Assembly (NCBI RefSeq): GCF_000204055.1 | Contig: NW_006768765.1 | Coordinates: 3,926,372 to 3,990,371, forward strand | Direction: 5' to 3' | Source of the DNA: Melampsora larici-populina 98AG31 | Lineage: Eukaryota; Basidiomycota; Pucciniomycetes; Pucciniales; Melampsoraceae | Length of the DNA: 64,000 bases | In this document: piece by piece, positions 11,701-22,970 of the stretch | Layout of the letters: every line of letters begins with the position of its first letter | How positions within the stretch are numbered: the stretch's first letter is position 1 | The notes under the pieces: generated by a model | What the model was told of the DNA's origin: nothing | Seen by the model: the letters and a program-made list of their open reading frames with translations, nothing else | The model's database searches: none | Made by a program: the position numbers and the translations under genes

Positions 11701-13681
11701 ACACCATCTCGTTTCCAGGAACGCGAAAATGCACTTGGAGTTTTCCCTTTCGCTGGTACCCTTCCTGTTATTGCCGAGGAGGATGAAGACAATGACACCT
11801 CTACCCCCATATGTATTGATCTTGAGGTGGACGAGCAAGCACCCGAAGAACCAGAAACAGATCACGACTCGGAATGTGAAGACATGATGGAAGGTGCTCC
11901 AGACTATGATGAAGACCAAGTACAGGCGGACGCTGTGGAACCGGAACCGAGTGTTGATACTTTAAATGAAGATTCGTTTGGTAGTAAGTACCACACAAGT
12001 GCTTCACGAAAGCAAGCCAATCGGTTGAATGGTTTGATCAGCAAGGTAAACCATTTGAACTTTGTTCTTCTATTTGATGTAACTTTCTGATGATGTGTAA
12101 GGATTCAAAAATCTATGATTTTGCAGGCCAACTTTGTCTCACGTCGTGTGGCTCGTTCTGCGGCTTGGAGACGGCATTTCTCAAGAGTAGCGAAAGGTAT
12201 GAATTTGAAGGTTTTACCTTTGACTCCCGGTTACAACGCGACTCGGTGGAATGCGGAGTTTGATTCTCTTGACAGATTGGTCAAGGCACGTAAAGTGAGT
12301 AGTCGATTTCTTTGAGGATGAATTCAAAGAAGTACATTTCGATTTATATGGTTTTATGTTGGCAGATTGTCAACAAACTGTTAGCCGATGACCTCGCCCT
12401 TCTCAAGTCTAAAAAAAGACGAAAGGGCAGCCAAAAGCCACGAGGCTACTTTCACGAGATATTTTTTACACCCAATGACTGGAATTCACTTGAAGCTTTG
12501 ACGAATGAACTCTCGGTGAGTCTTTACATCAATACTAACCTTTGCATCGGGTCCTCAGCTGACATTTTGACTAATCATTATGTCAACAGCCATTCTTGGA
12601 TCTAACCAAACGCATGGAGGGTGACGGACCCAATGGATGCCTTGTCATACCTGAGTTCTATGCTCTCAAGGTCCACCTCGCTTCACGAGTCGACGAATTG
12701 TTTATGGGTGACGCTCTGTTGCCCATGCTCCGATCCATGCAGGCCAGGGTTGACAAGTATTTTGAGGAGGCATTGCAGTGCGACACAACTGTCATGGCGA
12801 CAATTCTCAATCCGTTTTTCCGAATTCAATTTTTCAAACGTGCTTTTGGTTCGGAGCACGAAATCACCATTTGAGCACGCAAGTTATTACAAGACAAGTT
12901 TGACACTCGCAAGCTTGAGCACGCCAGGATCAGCCTTACTCACCCTCACACTGATCCTAAGCACACAGAAAGAACCGCGACGTTAGAATCAGCCTCTTCG
13001 AATCTTAAATCGTCCGACAATGTCTTCCAACTTTTCAAGGCTCAAGGTCCCGAGGTGGAGTCAAACGAAGTAGCTGCTTACATCAAGGGAACTCACCCAA
13101 TGTCTTCCAAAGACAATGCGCGTGAAACCAAAGCGGTCTTGTCATGGTGGAAGGTATGCTATGCGTCTCTCTTGAATATTTCTCTTATAAATTTCGCATT
13201 TCGGGATCTGATGGTTTCACATCGCCAGGTGCACTGCGGGTCTTTTCCAGTGCTGGGGTCTCTGGCTAAAGACTACCTGAGTCTATCTGCAAGCTCGGCG
13301 ATAGTGGAACGGACATTTTCAGCAGCAGCTGATATATGCTCGTCCGACCGAGTGCGCTTGGTACCTCGTACCATAGAATGTTGCGTAGGGTCGCGTCTAT
13401 GGTGGCGTCAGCGTGTGCCGCTAGCACACACTTATACCGAAGTGAACGAGGCCATTGACGCTTTTGGCGGTAGGCAATCTAAAAAGTAGTTTATCATTGT
13501 ATTTCAAACTATTTCTTCAAGATATCATTATATCTGTTCTTATTGTTGCTTGTCGATCAACTAAACTATGCCATATGCCGTATGCTTTTTTATATTTATG
13601 TTTATGCCTCTTGACATTTTGATTCTTCTCTTATATGCCAATAAAACAACCAAACTTATGCCCATATGTCCTTCGCTCGAC

Positions 13682-13775
13682 AGTGAGGAGCAACGTGAGC
13701 AACGTGAGCAACGATGAGAGCAACGCTTTTTGCGTTGCGCGCAACGCAACGGGAGTTGCCTTTGCCCGTTGCGTT
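13682..13775. repeat. GCAACG-rich right subterminal island of the hAT element
   Basis: Clustered GCAACG words followed by CGTTGC words in inverse orientation mirror the left island at 3071-3265. Confidence 0.6.
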
Positions 13776-13820
13776 GTGGAGTCACAGTGAGAAATAACAA
13801 ACGTTGATGACAGGTTATAT

Positions 13821-13911
13821 ACAGTTGTTTTCAAGAAGCTTGTCACAAATTCACTGCCAAATTGCATGAGTTTTCCTGGCAAATTGGAACAAGCTTTTTG
13901 AAAACAACTGT
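13821..13911. mobile_element. Short TIR element (MITE), family A copy 1
   Basis: About 91 bp. The left arm CAGTTGTTTTCAAGAAGCTT and the right arm AAGCTTTTTGAAAACAACTG are inverted copies with one mismatch. TA precedes the left arm, but TG follows the right arm. A related copy is at 18776-18867. TA-CAGT termini fit the Tc1/mariner superfamily. Confidence 0.7.
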
Positions 13912-16176
13912 GCAAAGGTGAACTAGGTCTACTGTGCCGCAGTTGTGTACATACTTCCAAGTTCTGGGCAGACCTTGTATCTTTTGCAAACACTTGCTAA
14001 ATCCTTTATGATTGTTGTTCATCTTTCATGGCTAGTGGGGAGAACATCCTTTTCTCATCAGTAGGAAAGATTTGACATAGCCACTCTGTGGTCAACACGC
14101 ACATCAGGTGCGGTTAAGTTGATTTTAGAGACAACTGGTAAAACCAGTTACAGTCGTTTTATCTGCCAGTGCTGCGCTGATGAACTTTTTGCAAGTTTTC
14201 AATCAACTATTCTTGGAATGGCTGTAAGCTTTGACTTGGAATCTGCATTTTCTATCTCCCCTGGATCTTCAGTAACACCCCTAGATCTATCAACCTTGGC
14301 CGCATCTGCTTTTAGAGCCTGTGCAAGGATGTAATCAAGATCTGATCTTGTTGTGATACAACAAATTCACACCCTTCACACTGGATGATGCCTGCAATCA
14401 AATTGATTGCCGAGTGATGGATGAGGTCAACGAGCCAGCTTGCCATCTCTTCCTCCGCACGCAGCGCGTTTGCAGGCGGAGTAGGTGGACGAGGATTGAT
14501 GTTCTTAAAGAACATTGCTCATTGTGAGACTGAAGCTCAAGCAGCTTGGCAAACTATGATCAAGGAAATCCCACACACCCACGCAAAATTTAAAATATTT
14601 ACAATTTATGATATCATGGAACAGGAGCACCGTGACTTCTGCTGCACTTGGCTGGATAACCAAAGTGCATATGCATACTTCATCGATCGGCAAGAGACTT
14701 GCGTCGGTAACGGTGAAATGTAGAAACCTTGTGGTCTTTCGACTTGAGATCTGCTCGACTTGACTTGTTTGCTCGACCTTTACTCCCGATCAGACGTCAC
14801 AACCATTGTCAAATTCACCGACAATAAGAACCTTCCTGAGGCTGTGGTGCTGAAAACCCACCGCACACAACTGAGACAACTTGTAGCATCTTTCAAAGTC
14901 TTTCATTTAACGTTTTAAATATCTTCAATCAGCTTGGATGAGATCTGTTCTTGTCCGCTAATCTTCACCGCCCAGTTGACAATTCCGATTGATGTGCAAG
15001 AACCAAGTCAACAATCCGCTTAGAGTTCGGTTAGTATTACGACACCCCTCTCCTGATGCTCCTGGGTGATGTTCAGCCTTGCTCAAAAGAAATATTTTCC
15101 GATATTCTCGCGCCCAGTTCAGCCATTTACTCTTTCGACACCAGACGAATAGCCGCAAATCAGGCGAGATACGAGTGCGGTCTTCTAATCGACTTACCAC
15201 TTAGAACATCCGCTCTGGTGGATAGATTCTACAACATCATTTGTTGGTTGCAATCACACCTCACACCCAAACGCTTCCTCATCCAGGCTAGGCTGAACAT
15301 ACTTAAAGAATCACTAAGGGAGCCGTAGAGGTTGAGGTTGGACCTCTTCATTTTGCTCCGTCACTAATTTACGAAACTCTAAAGCAATCCACCTGCAAAC
15401 CGTTCAAGCCGCTTAGCCTGGACCTCGACTTTGGATTAACCATATCAGATCGACCCTGTAGACTGTGGGTCAATCTCCATGTCTTTCGAGGTCCAGCATT
15501 GTTTCTGAATCAATCTGTGCACTTGCTGACTTTCTGTTCCTTTTCGAAAGATCCTTCACCTTCATTCTCTACTACATTGCTTCCTGCTTCGACCAATCAT
15601 CATTTCAACCTTAACATCTGGTTGGCTGATCTCTTTTCATCCAAAACACTACATATTATCTGTGGTTTGTGGAAGATCTCAGGTGAGAGCTTAGCACCGC
15701 TTAGCGACATTTCTCATGTTTCCTTATGTCATTGCTGAAATTGCTCCGTTTGCTGATCAAATGCTCAATCATGATTTTGATCCGCAAAATGTTCTTTGGA
15801 ACCACACAGCTACTAATCAAACGTCATCAATCATTCGGAAGTCTTTAAAATCTCACTGAAGTGTATCCAGCCTTGCAAGTTTACAATTTTCCACTGCACC
15901 ATCATTCCACCACCCATCATCCGACAAAATCTTATTCACCCTCAGCATCAACAATTTTCAGTGCATAGACTTGCCCCATCGATCTTCAAACTGCGCGTAA
16001 ATACCCCACATTCTCAGCGTCATTTGATTGCGTTCAACTGATTGGTCTTGGGCCGCCTACATCCTCATTAAACTGAAAAACTCCTTCCAACATAGCGTAC
16101 CATACTACCACGACTTGAACTATCATCGAAATTTAACTAAATATCATCTCTGAATCTCAATTAGAGCCTAATCAAG
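13912..16176. other. Gene-free stretch
   Basis: I find no domain, exon chain or RNA gene. A half-copy of the MITE left arm (ACAGTCGTTTT) occurs near 14149. The promoter of the glycosyltransferase gene should lie in the last few hundred bases. Confidence 0.4.
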
Positions 16177-18203
16177 ATGGGGAAACTCCTTTTGCCTTCA
16201 TCCATAGTCATTACACCTCCTGAATCATCAAGTGGTACCACTCCTCAAAGTTCTCCGCGACCTCATCTCGTCTCTTTGTTGGCATCCAAGACAACCCTTC
16301 GGCGTCATCGCTTGATACCTTTTATCATTTGCACTTGTATAGCTGGTTTGATTCTTATCATTTCACCCCTTCATCTTGTCCGAAACGCTGCTCGCTCTTC
16401 CCTTTATCTGATCGGTGTCCGAGCCCACAACGGTATTCCATCTGAAGCTTATGGTCGGATTTTACCTGTGGTTGGAGAATACGACCCAAACCAAGTTGGA
16501 CTCGAAGCTTTTCCTCAATGGAACTCGCATCCTCTTCCTTTCTCAAGCTGGCGAAAATGGGCACAGTTCATCGATTTAAAGTCTCATGTCTTGCAGAACA
16601 TTTTGATGCCTGATCAAGTCCCGATTCACACATTCCCTCGAGAGATCGTCTTAAGCCAAGACGCTCCCGAGCTTTCCGATTTGTAAGTCAGGTTCTTTCT
16701 CTACTTTCCTCCACTGTTTGATACGCTGAACTCCCAAGTTGACATATATACATCTTTCCAGAATGTTTGGAATTGCAACCACAGCGGACCGCGCTACAAT
16801 CTTGTCCCATCTATGGTCACATTGGCTCAATCCTCGCCCACATTCCAACTCTGCTTCACCATCTTGTATTATCCTTCTTGGCGAGTCTGACTTCGAGACA
16901 GACTCGAATCATACCATTTCCAAAGCAGAAGAGCTTTCGCAAACTCTTCACTCACGTCGACAGTTACCAATGTGTCAAGTGATCGGCACTCAAGTTCGAC
17001 ATTCTAGTCGTTACGAGATTCGATACTTTGCACTTTTGAAGGAAATGGATGAGATCGCCCGGTCGAAGAATGAGAACCCAAAATGGTATGTGATTGGTGA
17101 CGACGATACGGTATGGGTTGATGAGCGTATGCTCAGGAGAGAGTTGAACAAATATGATCCAGACAAGAAGTGGTTTCGTGAGTAATATTCCCTTTCAGAT
17201 CCTTCCAGCCGTTTGCGATAGATAGACTAAGCCTTGCGTTTGATCTTATTTCAGTCGGAACCACTTCAGAAGCTGTGGCTCAGCTGAATACTTTCGGGAA
17301 CATGGCATACGGTGGAGGTGGGATCATCATCTCAAGGGGTTTGTTCAAGGAAATGTTAGAACAACACGAATTTTGCCTTGAGGCCAACAAAGATGTCTTT
17401 GGCGGTGATGAAATCTACACGCGTTGGTACGTCAAGATACCTGTGGTTGGGAGCCTCAAGTATCTTCAATTAATCATTTGATTATCGTCCCTCTCACAGC
17501 GCTGCCCAAGCTATGGGGAATGGTGCTACAAAGGACACCGTCCTCACACCAATAGACTCGTTGCACCAGATGGACGTGCCTGGTGATGGAAGCGGTCTAT
17601 TTCAATCTGGCATACCTTTCATGTCGCTTCACCACATGTGGCACGGATGGACAGATGCTTTTGGTAAGTTCGAATCAATTACATACAGTCACGACACATA
17701 AATCCTCGCGCCAGCATCGCGCCTATCCATCATATTGACATTGTCTTTCTTGTATCTTCACAGCGTGGGACCACCCCACAAGTTTTCATCATGAAGACAA
17801 TGACTTAAACCAACTCCTTCTACTCTTGAAGGCGGCAAATTTTCTTGGGGGTGATAACCTTTTTCGAAGATCTGTACACGGCGACGGATCTCAACTCCTC
17901 AGTCTCGGGTACTCGTTCACGGTCTATGATAAACCTCTAGCACCACAAGATACGAAATTGGTCGAATACACTTGGAGTTATGATGGCTACGAATTACGGT
18001 ATCCATCTAGAGCGCGGATCCCAGAGACTGACGAGGTTGGAACAGGCGGGAAACGTACATATTACCTCAGTCAATTGGAAATTTCACCAGATGGACAATC
18101 GGCTACCTTTATCCATTTGGATAAGTGGAAAAACCGAATGGATATCCTATGGGGTGAACCTTATAGACATAAAAAGCACAGAAGCACTGCTCGTTGGCAC
18201 TGA
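16177..18203 (+). CDS. Fringe-like glycosyltransferase (DUF604 family)
   Basis: Five exons: 16177-16682, 16762-17177, 17255-17426, 17500-17663, 17764-18203, giving 565 residues in frame. Residues about 46-68 form one hydrophobic segment after a basic stretch, as in type II Golgi or ER membrane enzymes, with the catalytic part lumenal. The DxD-type motif WYVIGDDDTVW (Asp282-284) should bind the metal and nucleotide sugar. It is followed by AYGGGGIIIS, the acidic GGDEIY segment and the HHMWHGWTDAF and FHHEDNDLNQ region typical of fungal DUF604/fringe-like proteins. The sugar donor and acceptor are unknown; a role in glycoprotein or cell-wall glycan modification is inference. Phases agree at every junction, so the model is likely right. 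Confidence 0.88.
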
Positions 18204-20057
18204 ATACCTAGATTTCTACCATGCGGGATCAATTTGTTCAAGTTTTGGCTTTTTTAATCGTTAAAGTTGACTACTTCAACATGATTTCTACCGCATTTTA
18301 TTCTCCTCTCTTCGAAACATTCTCAGCAAAAGCATGTTTTTCTTTGTTGTCTTTTTGTTGTTGGCTTTTGAAAAAGGATTATTTCGTTCATCCATCGTTA
18401 CTCATTAGACATCTTGTAATCTACACTGGTTGACATGCAATTAAAATAGGAAAGAAGTGATTGTTAAAACCATGAAATGAACATCAGTCTATCACCCATG
18501 GGCATGCGCTACCAATTTAATCTGACTCTAAAACCCTATCCCTCCATATTGTACCATATGAAAATAAGATGAGTCCAATATGCTGAAACCTTGGAATTAG
18601 CGGCTGCAACCAAGGTTTCAGTCAGCCGTCTTGTCGACCGCCACGTTCAAATCTCACCGTGTGTCCAAATCGATCTATAGGCTCAAGACGTGGAATCAGC
18701 AATTGTAAGTCAGGCAAATCATGAACTGACTTTGACTAACGGTGATTCCGCTCACGTCGTGATGTCCATCTACATACAGTCGTTTTCAGAAAGCTTGCCC
18801 AAATTTGCCCGCAAAACATCGAGCAATTTGGTGGTGAATTTGCGGCAAGCTTTTTGCAAACGACTGTACATAATATGAGTGAGGTCTCTTGAATTTGTAC
18901 CATTGGATCAAAATGGCGGAGAGACTAAAGTGATCACTTCTCAGGCAAAACGTGGACATCCTGAATTCGATCCGGTAATTTCTACCTCATAACCGGCACT
19001 GTTTTGCTTTTCCGCTTCCAAACAACTATTACCTTGCGATGGGATTATTGTTAAGCAGTCTGGGGAAGCCGCCGAGTGACTTTATTTCAAAAGAGGATAT
19101 CTTCAATCTGGAGTCCACCTGAGGATCTTTGATCTGTAATTTGAACAAGATGCTGAGCCTTCGGGTCATTGAATGTAGGTTCCGAAGTGACAAAACGAGT
19201 TGAACTGTTTCTTTCGAGGGCACTGCAGCGCGCACTGTGCGCGACACCTTTAGTTGTCAGTCCACCACACAATTGTGTTGCCTGGGTCAGTCCATCACGA
19301 CATGTTGTAATTGGCTGTCATTGATGCAATCCTTAGAGTCTGAGGAAATGAGAAACATACACCATAGCCATTGAGGGCAACGCTACCGCCGAGAGCCGAG
19401 AGATGAACAGATCCCGGGTTTAGGTCGTGATGAAGTCACATCAGATTGTATCCGGCTCGCAGCAGAGCCAACTCCCTCGCTCCACAAACGCCCCCGGCTT
19501 CAAGGGGGCAGGCTTTAGAGGTGAATATTGACCATGACAGACAAAATTGACCGCGGCGTACATTTGATGCAGACCAGACCCGTCAAGATTGATTAGGTGT
19601 CTTCAACCCGAGATGTCTTGTACCGTTTCCTTGCGGGTGACATCAGGGTAACCCAAAGGTGGCGATTACCGCGATTCAAGCTGGATCAGCTCAGGTATGA
19701 GCCAATCATGACTAAACCGAATGAAGGAGAGTCAGACATATGACCTTCTTGATAGTTAGACTTGCAGAAAATATTGATCAATTCTTGAGCTACTGGTCCA
19801 ACTGAAAGACGGTCAGTCGATCACATTCATGAAGACTTTATTTGAGTCTTCATATAAAGGTATCGCCTTTCAGCATTCAAGGACAATAATCACATCTCCT
19901 CGTTTGCCTTGCGAGATACACATTGCAGCACAAAAAGACTTCAGTACCACGCATTCGCATTCCCCTTGTTTATTACAAATCGTTAACTAAGAGCATATCA
20001 GTATCCTGCTCATTTGAATAACTTTTTATACTTTATCAAGCATTTATAAACATCATC
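18204..20057. other. Intergenic stretch; holds one MITE
   Basis: No coding exon is recognised apart from the MITE at 18776-18867. A TATA-like CATATAAAG at about 19852 lies roughly 200 bp upstream of the tyrosinase start and may belong to its promoter. Confidence 0.45.
18776..18867. mobile_element. Short TIR element (MITE), family A copy 2
   Basis: About 90 bp. The left arm CAGTCGTTTTCAGAAAGCTT and the right arm AAGCTTTTTGCAAACGACTG are near-perfect inverted copies, flanked by TA on both sides (18775-18776 and 18867-18868). The termini match the element at 13821-13911, so the two are one family. No coding capacity; presumably moved by a Tc1/mariner transposase elsewhere. Confidence 0.75.
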
Positions 20058-22047
20058 ATGAAGACTCAAACCAAGTCATCTATCCTCCTTATTTTAGTAC
20101 AAAACCATGTTAACCTGTTTGCTAACGCAGCTCCACAAGGCTTTCACATGTCAATCTTTCCACAAATAGGCTCACAAGATTTCCTTTCGCAGTTTGCCAA
20201 TCAATGGGCCAATTTTTTCCCTAACTTTCAACAACAACAACCTTCCACCCGGAACCGAGCTTCTAGTCAATCAAACCAACAACAAGCTCAACAAAATCAA
20301 CCACAAGCCCAACAAAACAATGCACCAGTCAGAAGCTCAAACACTCCTTCTAATGGCGCTCAAAGCAATACGATGAGCCCTACGCAAAGCTCTTCAACTA
20401 GTTCTCCTCAGACAGCTCAGTCCAATCAGCCCTCAAGCAACCAATCTCCGAACAGCTCATCGGCCACTGCATCAAGCAAGCAAACAACCCCAACTGCATC
20501 CGGCGCTTCACCCACTGGAACCTGTGCCTCCATCACCGTCCGAAAGGAATGGCGTTCTATGGCTCGTGCCGACCAAAAATCGTATTTGTCTGCTGTTAAA
20601 TGTTTGATGACCAAACCATCGACTTTGAAGCCCAGGTCAAACCTTCGATTGTATGATGATTTTGAGAGTGTACATGATCGTTCAAGGCCAAACGTACATT
20701 GGGTCGCTCAATTCTTGCCATGTAAGTTTCTTTCAGGTTTTTCAAATTTTTATATTTTTTAGATTAACTGATTTTTGGGTACACCTATAGGGCACAGACA
20801 TTTCATCCATCTCTATGAACAGGCTTTGCAGTCATGTGGCTACAACGGAGGTTTACCGTGAGTGATTTTTACAGAAGTATTTAAAATTTCATACACTGAA
20901 GCCGCTCTGTCAATCAACAGGAGATGGAACTGGAGTTTAGACGCCGCCAATATGACTGCCTCCCCAGTCTGGTCACCAGATCCTGAAGTGAGTGAAACAA
21001 CAAAGACTCTCTATTTTTCCTTCATGGGTGGATACTAACATTCCGAAAACAGGTCGGTTTTGGTGGTAACGGTATGGACTTTTCCAACGATCAAGATGGA
21101 CTTGGAGGTGGAACTGTTCAAGATGGAGCATTTGCAAACCTTCAATTACTTTACCCTGATACCCATTTACTCGAGCGAGGTTTCAATTCACCTCCAGAGT
21201 TCAACCAAGGGTACGGGCCTTTTCACATTTGGAACACATTATTCTCAAACCAACGATCGCTGATTTTTTTCTCGTTCAAATTTAGTGGAACTTTGTACGG
21301 ATCACAATATTTCGACGCCAATGCTGTTAATGTGGTGAAGAGTGCTGACAATTACATAGATTTCCACGTTGGACTCGAGGGTACCAACCCTTCATCTCCT
21401 GGCCCTGATTCACCTGGACCTCATGGAACGATCCATGCCACCATCGGAGGGGTATGTCCTTCCTCGCTTACAAAGTTCAAATTCATTGCAATTGACTTTT
21501 TTGATTCGCTGTCTATTTGTCACAGGACATGTCTCCTACTTCTTATGCCGCCAATGATGTAAGTGACCCTGTTCTCTATCGCAGTATCTGCTAAACAATC
21601 AGTGACTGACTCTACCTTTAATCTTGCAGCCGTACGTATTCCTCACTCACCCTAACACCTTCACGAGACTCACACATGCAATCTTTTAGTATTTTCTTCT
21701 TACATCACTCCAATGTCGATGCCATCTGGTGGCAATGGCAACAAGCTGACCCGAAAGGTCGAACCTATGCCTTTGGTGGAAACGTTGGTTAATTCCCTGA
21801 AATTCTCTGTCTTAGACCTCCGTAACTAATAGTCATTTTTATCTCAGCGCGTTCAAGGCCAAGATACCAGTGATGCGACTTTGAATGACAGGCTTGCGTT
21901 CTTAGGCTACAGTCCTGACCTAACCGTCAGACAAGCTATGGATACTTCAGTTTATCCTTACTGCTACAAATGTCAGTCACCCTTTTCTTCTCATGCCATC
22001 GTCGACCTCAATCCTAATCTTCAAATCATTTTTTTACAGATGAGTGA
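20058..22047 (+). CDS. Secreted tyrosinase (type-3 copper protein)
   Basis: Exons: 20058-20721, 20791-20857, 20921-20987, 21053-21210, 21286-21451, 21526-21558, 21630-21631, 21690-21783, 21848-21971, 22040-22047; 460 residues in frame. The N-terminus has a hydrophobic stretch ending FANA, a plausible signal peptide, then a long Gln/Ser/Asn-rich linker (about 57-155). The catalytic core starts at CASITVRKEWRSM. The CuA site holds His206, His214 and WHRHF at 222-226; the CuB site holds GPHGTIH (His365, His369) and DPIFFLHHSNVDAIWW (His391/392). It should oxidise phenols to quinones outside the cell, for melanin formation or host phenolics; the substrate is unknown. Oddity: the CuB motif is in frame only if a 2-nt exon (CC, 21630-21631) is used. 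Confidence 0.88.
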
Positions 22048-22970
22048 AGCAACACGCTTTTTATGAAACCCACTTTCTCTCTTTACTTTCAACTTATGCT
22101 CAAGATACCACCTCTACACGAACAATGTCCATTATATTTATGTTATGCCCCATCATCATCATCACCATGATTTCTTTCTACTTTTTTTCTTACTTACAAT
22201 GCTCGATTTAACAACTTCATTTTCATTCTCTTTACTAAGCAAAAAAAAACATGCTACAATTATTGTTACACTATATACCATAAAAATACCCACAAAAACT
22301 ATTTATATAAACTTGATTACAAAAATCACAATTTGTATTACAAGAAAGTGTTCCATTTCAACTTTACTTTGGGCAATATATCAATTCTTACTTTGTGCTA
22401 AACTATTTATCGCTGAGAGAAGCTCAAGATAGATCTCTTCTACTTGAGACTGTGTCTTGAGGGTTAGGGGTTACCTTAACATCGGTTTGATCTCTCTTTG
22501 GGAGTTTCCGTTTGCGAGCTTTGGTCGTGGATTCAGGTGAAAAAAAAACATGCAACTTATATAAATTTGAAATCCTCTAATGCCAAGCTGTAAAATCAAT
22601 CCAATCTTTTTATACTTTTCAATCTAGATATATATACTCTTGAAACAATAAAATGCAAAAACAAAGAGTAGAAGAAAGAGAGACTAAGAACGACAAAAAC
22701 AAACAATGAATATAAATGAGCAAAAATGAAACACATAGAGAGAGAGAGAGGAGATATCCAAATAGAGAAAAAACATCATCATATACAGAAAGAAAAGAGA
22801 GTCTGCTATAGAAAAAGAAGAAGAAAACCCCTCTGAAATCGTTCCAAATTCTCATTTCCCATTTCCAACCTAAACAAAACCTATCCACAAATTTTGATCT
22901 CCAAAACCAAATACAAAACCCCCCCAAAAAAACATATACAATCATGGAAAAAGAAAAATAAAGGATTGTA
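22048..22970. other. Intergenic, low-complexity 3' flanks
   Basis: AT-rich simple sequence lies between the convergent tyrosinase and IRE1 genes, including a GA-rich run near 22730-22820. No gene is seen. Confidence 0.5.

Larger units (their letters stand above)
3727..13489 (+). pseudogene. hAT transposase pseudogene (split by copia)
   Basis: The reading frame starts at ATG 3727. A Ser/Pro/Lys-rich N-terminus leads to a BED-like finger at about 4365-4500 (GWPCLWCKK, then His and Cys), then the RNase-H-like core including VTDSGSNN at 5161 and RCFLHK near 5320. After the copia insertion come an acidic stretch, FVSRRVARSA, the NATRWNAEFDSL segment and the hATC domain at 13228-13489 (SSAIVERTFSAA). 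Exons are separated by short GT-AG introns ending near 4098, 4342, 4868, 5161, 12126, 12365, 12590 and 13229. Visible lesions: TGA at 3829-3831; the donor after 5081 reads AT rather than GT; an extra base near 5361 shifts the frame; the 5388-11695 insertion; TGA at 12872-12874. Two of these stops fit CGA to TGA. It cannot encode a transposase now. Confidence 0.85.
3070..13790 (+). mobile_element. hAT-family DNA transposon, decayed, interrupted by a copia element
   Basis: The element is recognised by its transposase exons on both sides of a nested copia retrotransposon, with a BED-like zinc-finger segment upstream and a hATC dimerisation domain downstream. Both outer ends are GC-rich islands dense in GCAACG/CGTTGC words (about 3071-3265 and 13682-13775), which look like subterminal transposase-binding repeats. 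I could not fix the exact TIRs or an 8-bp target duplication, so the ends are approximate. Without the copia insertion it would be about 4.4 kb. Confidence 0.75.

Noticed and set aside
11669..11887. Alternative frame across the copia/hAT junction
   Set aside because: It overlaps the acidic hAT frame, which matches the family; the alternative has no conservation pattern.
14148..14210. Possible third MITE copy (ACAGTCGTTTT)
   Set aside because: Only one arm is recognisable and no inverted partner sits at the right distance.
22145..22432. Open stretch starting with a His run (HHHHHH)
   Set aside because: Comes from a CAT microsatellite in the 3' flank of the tyrosinase gene.
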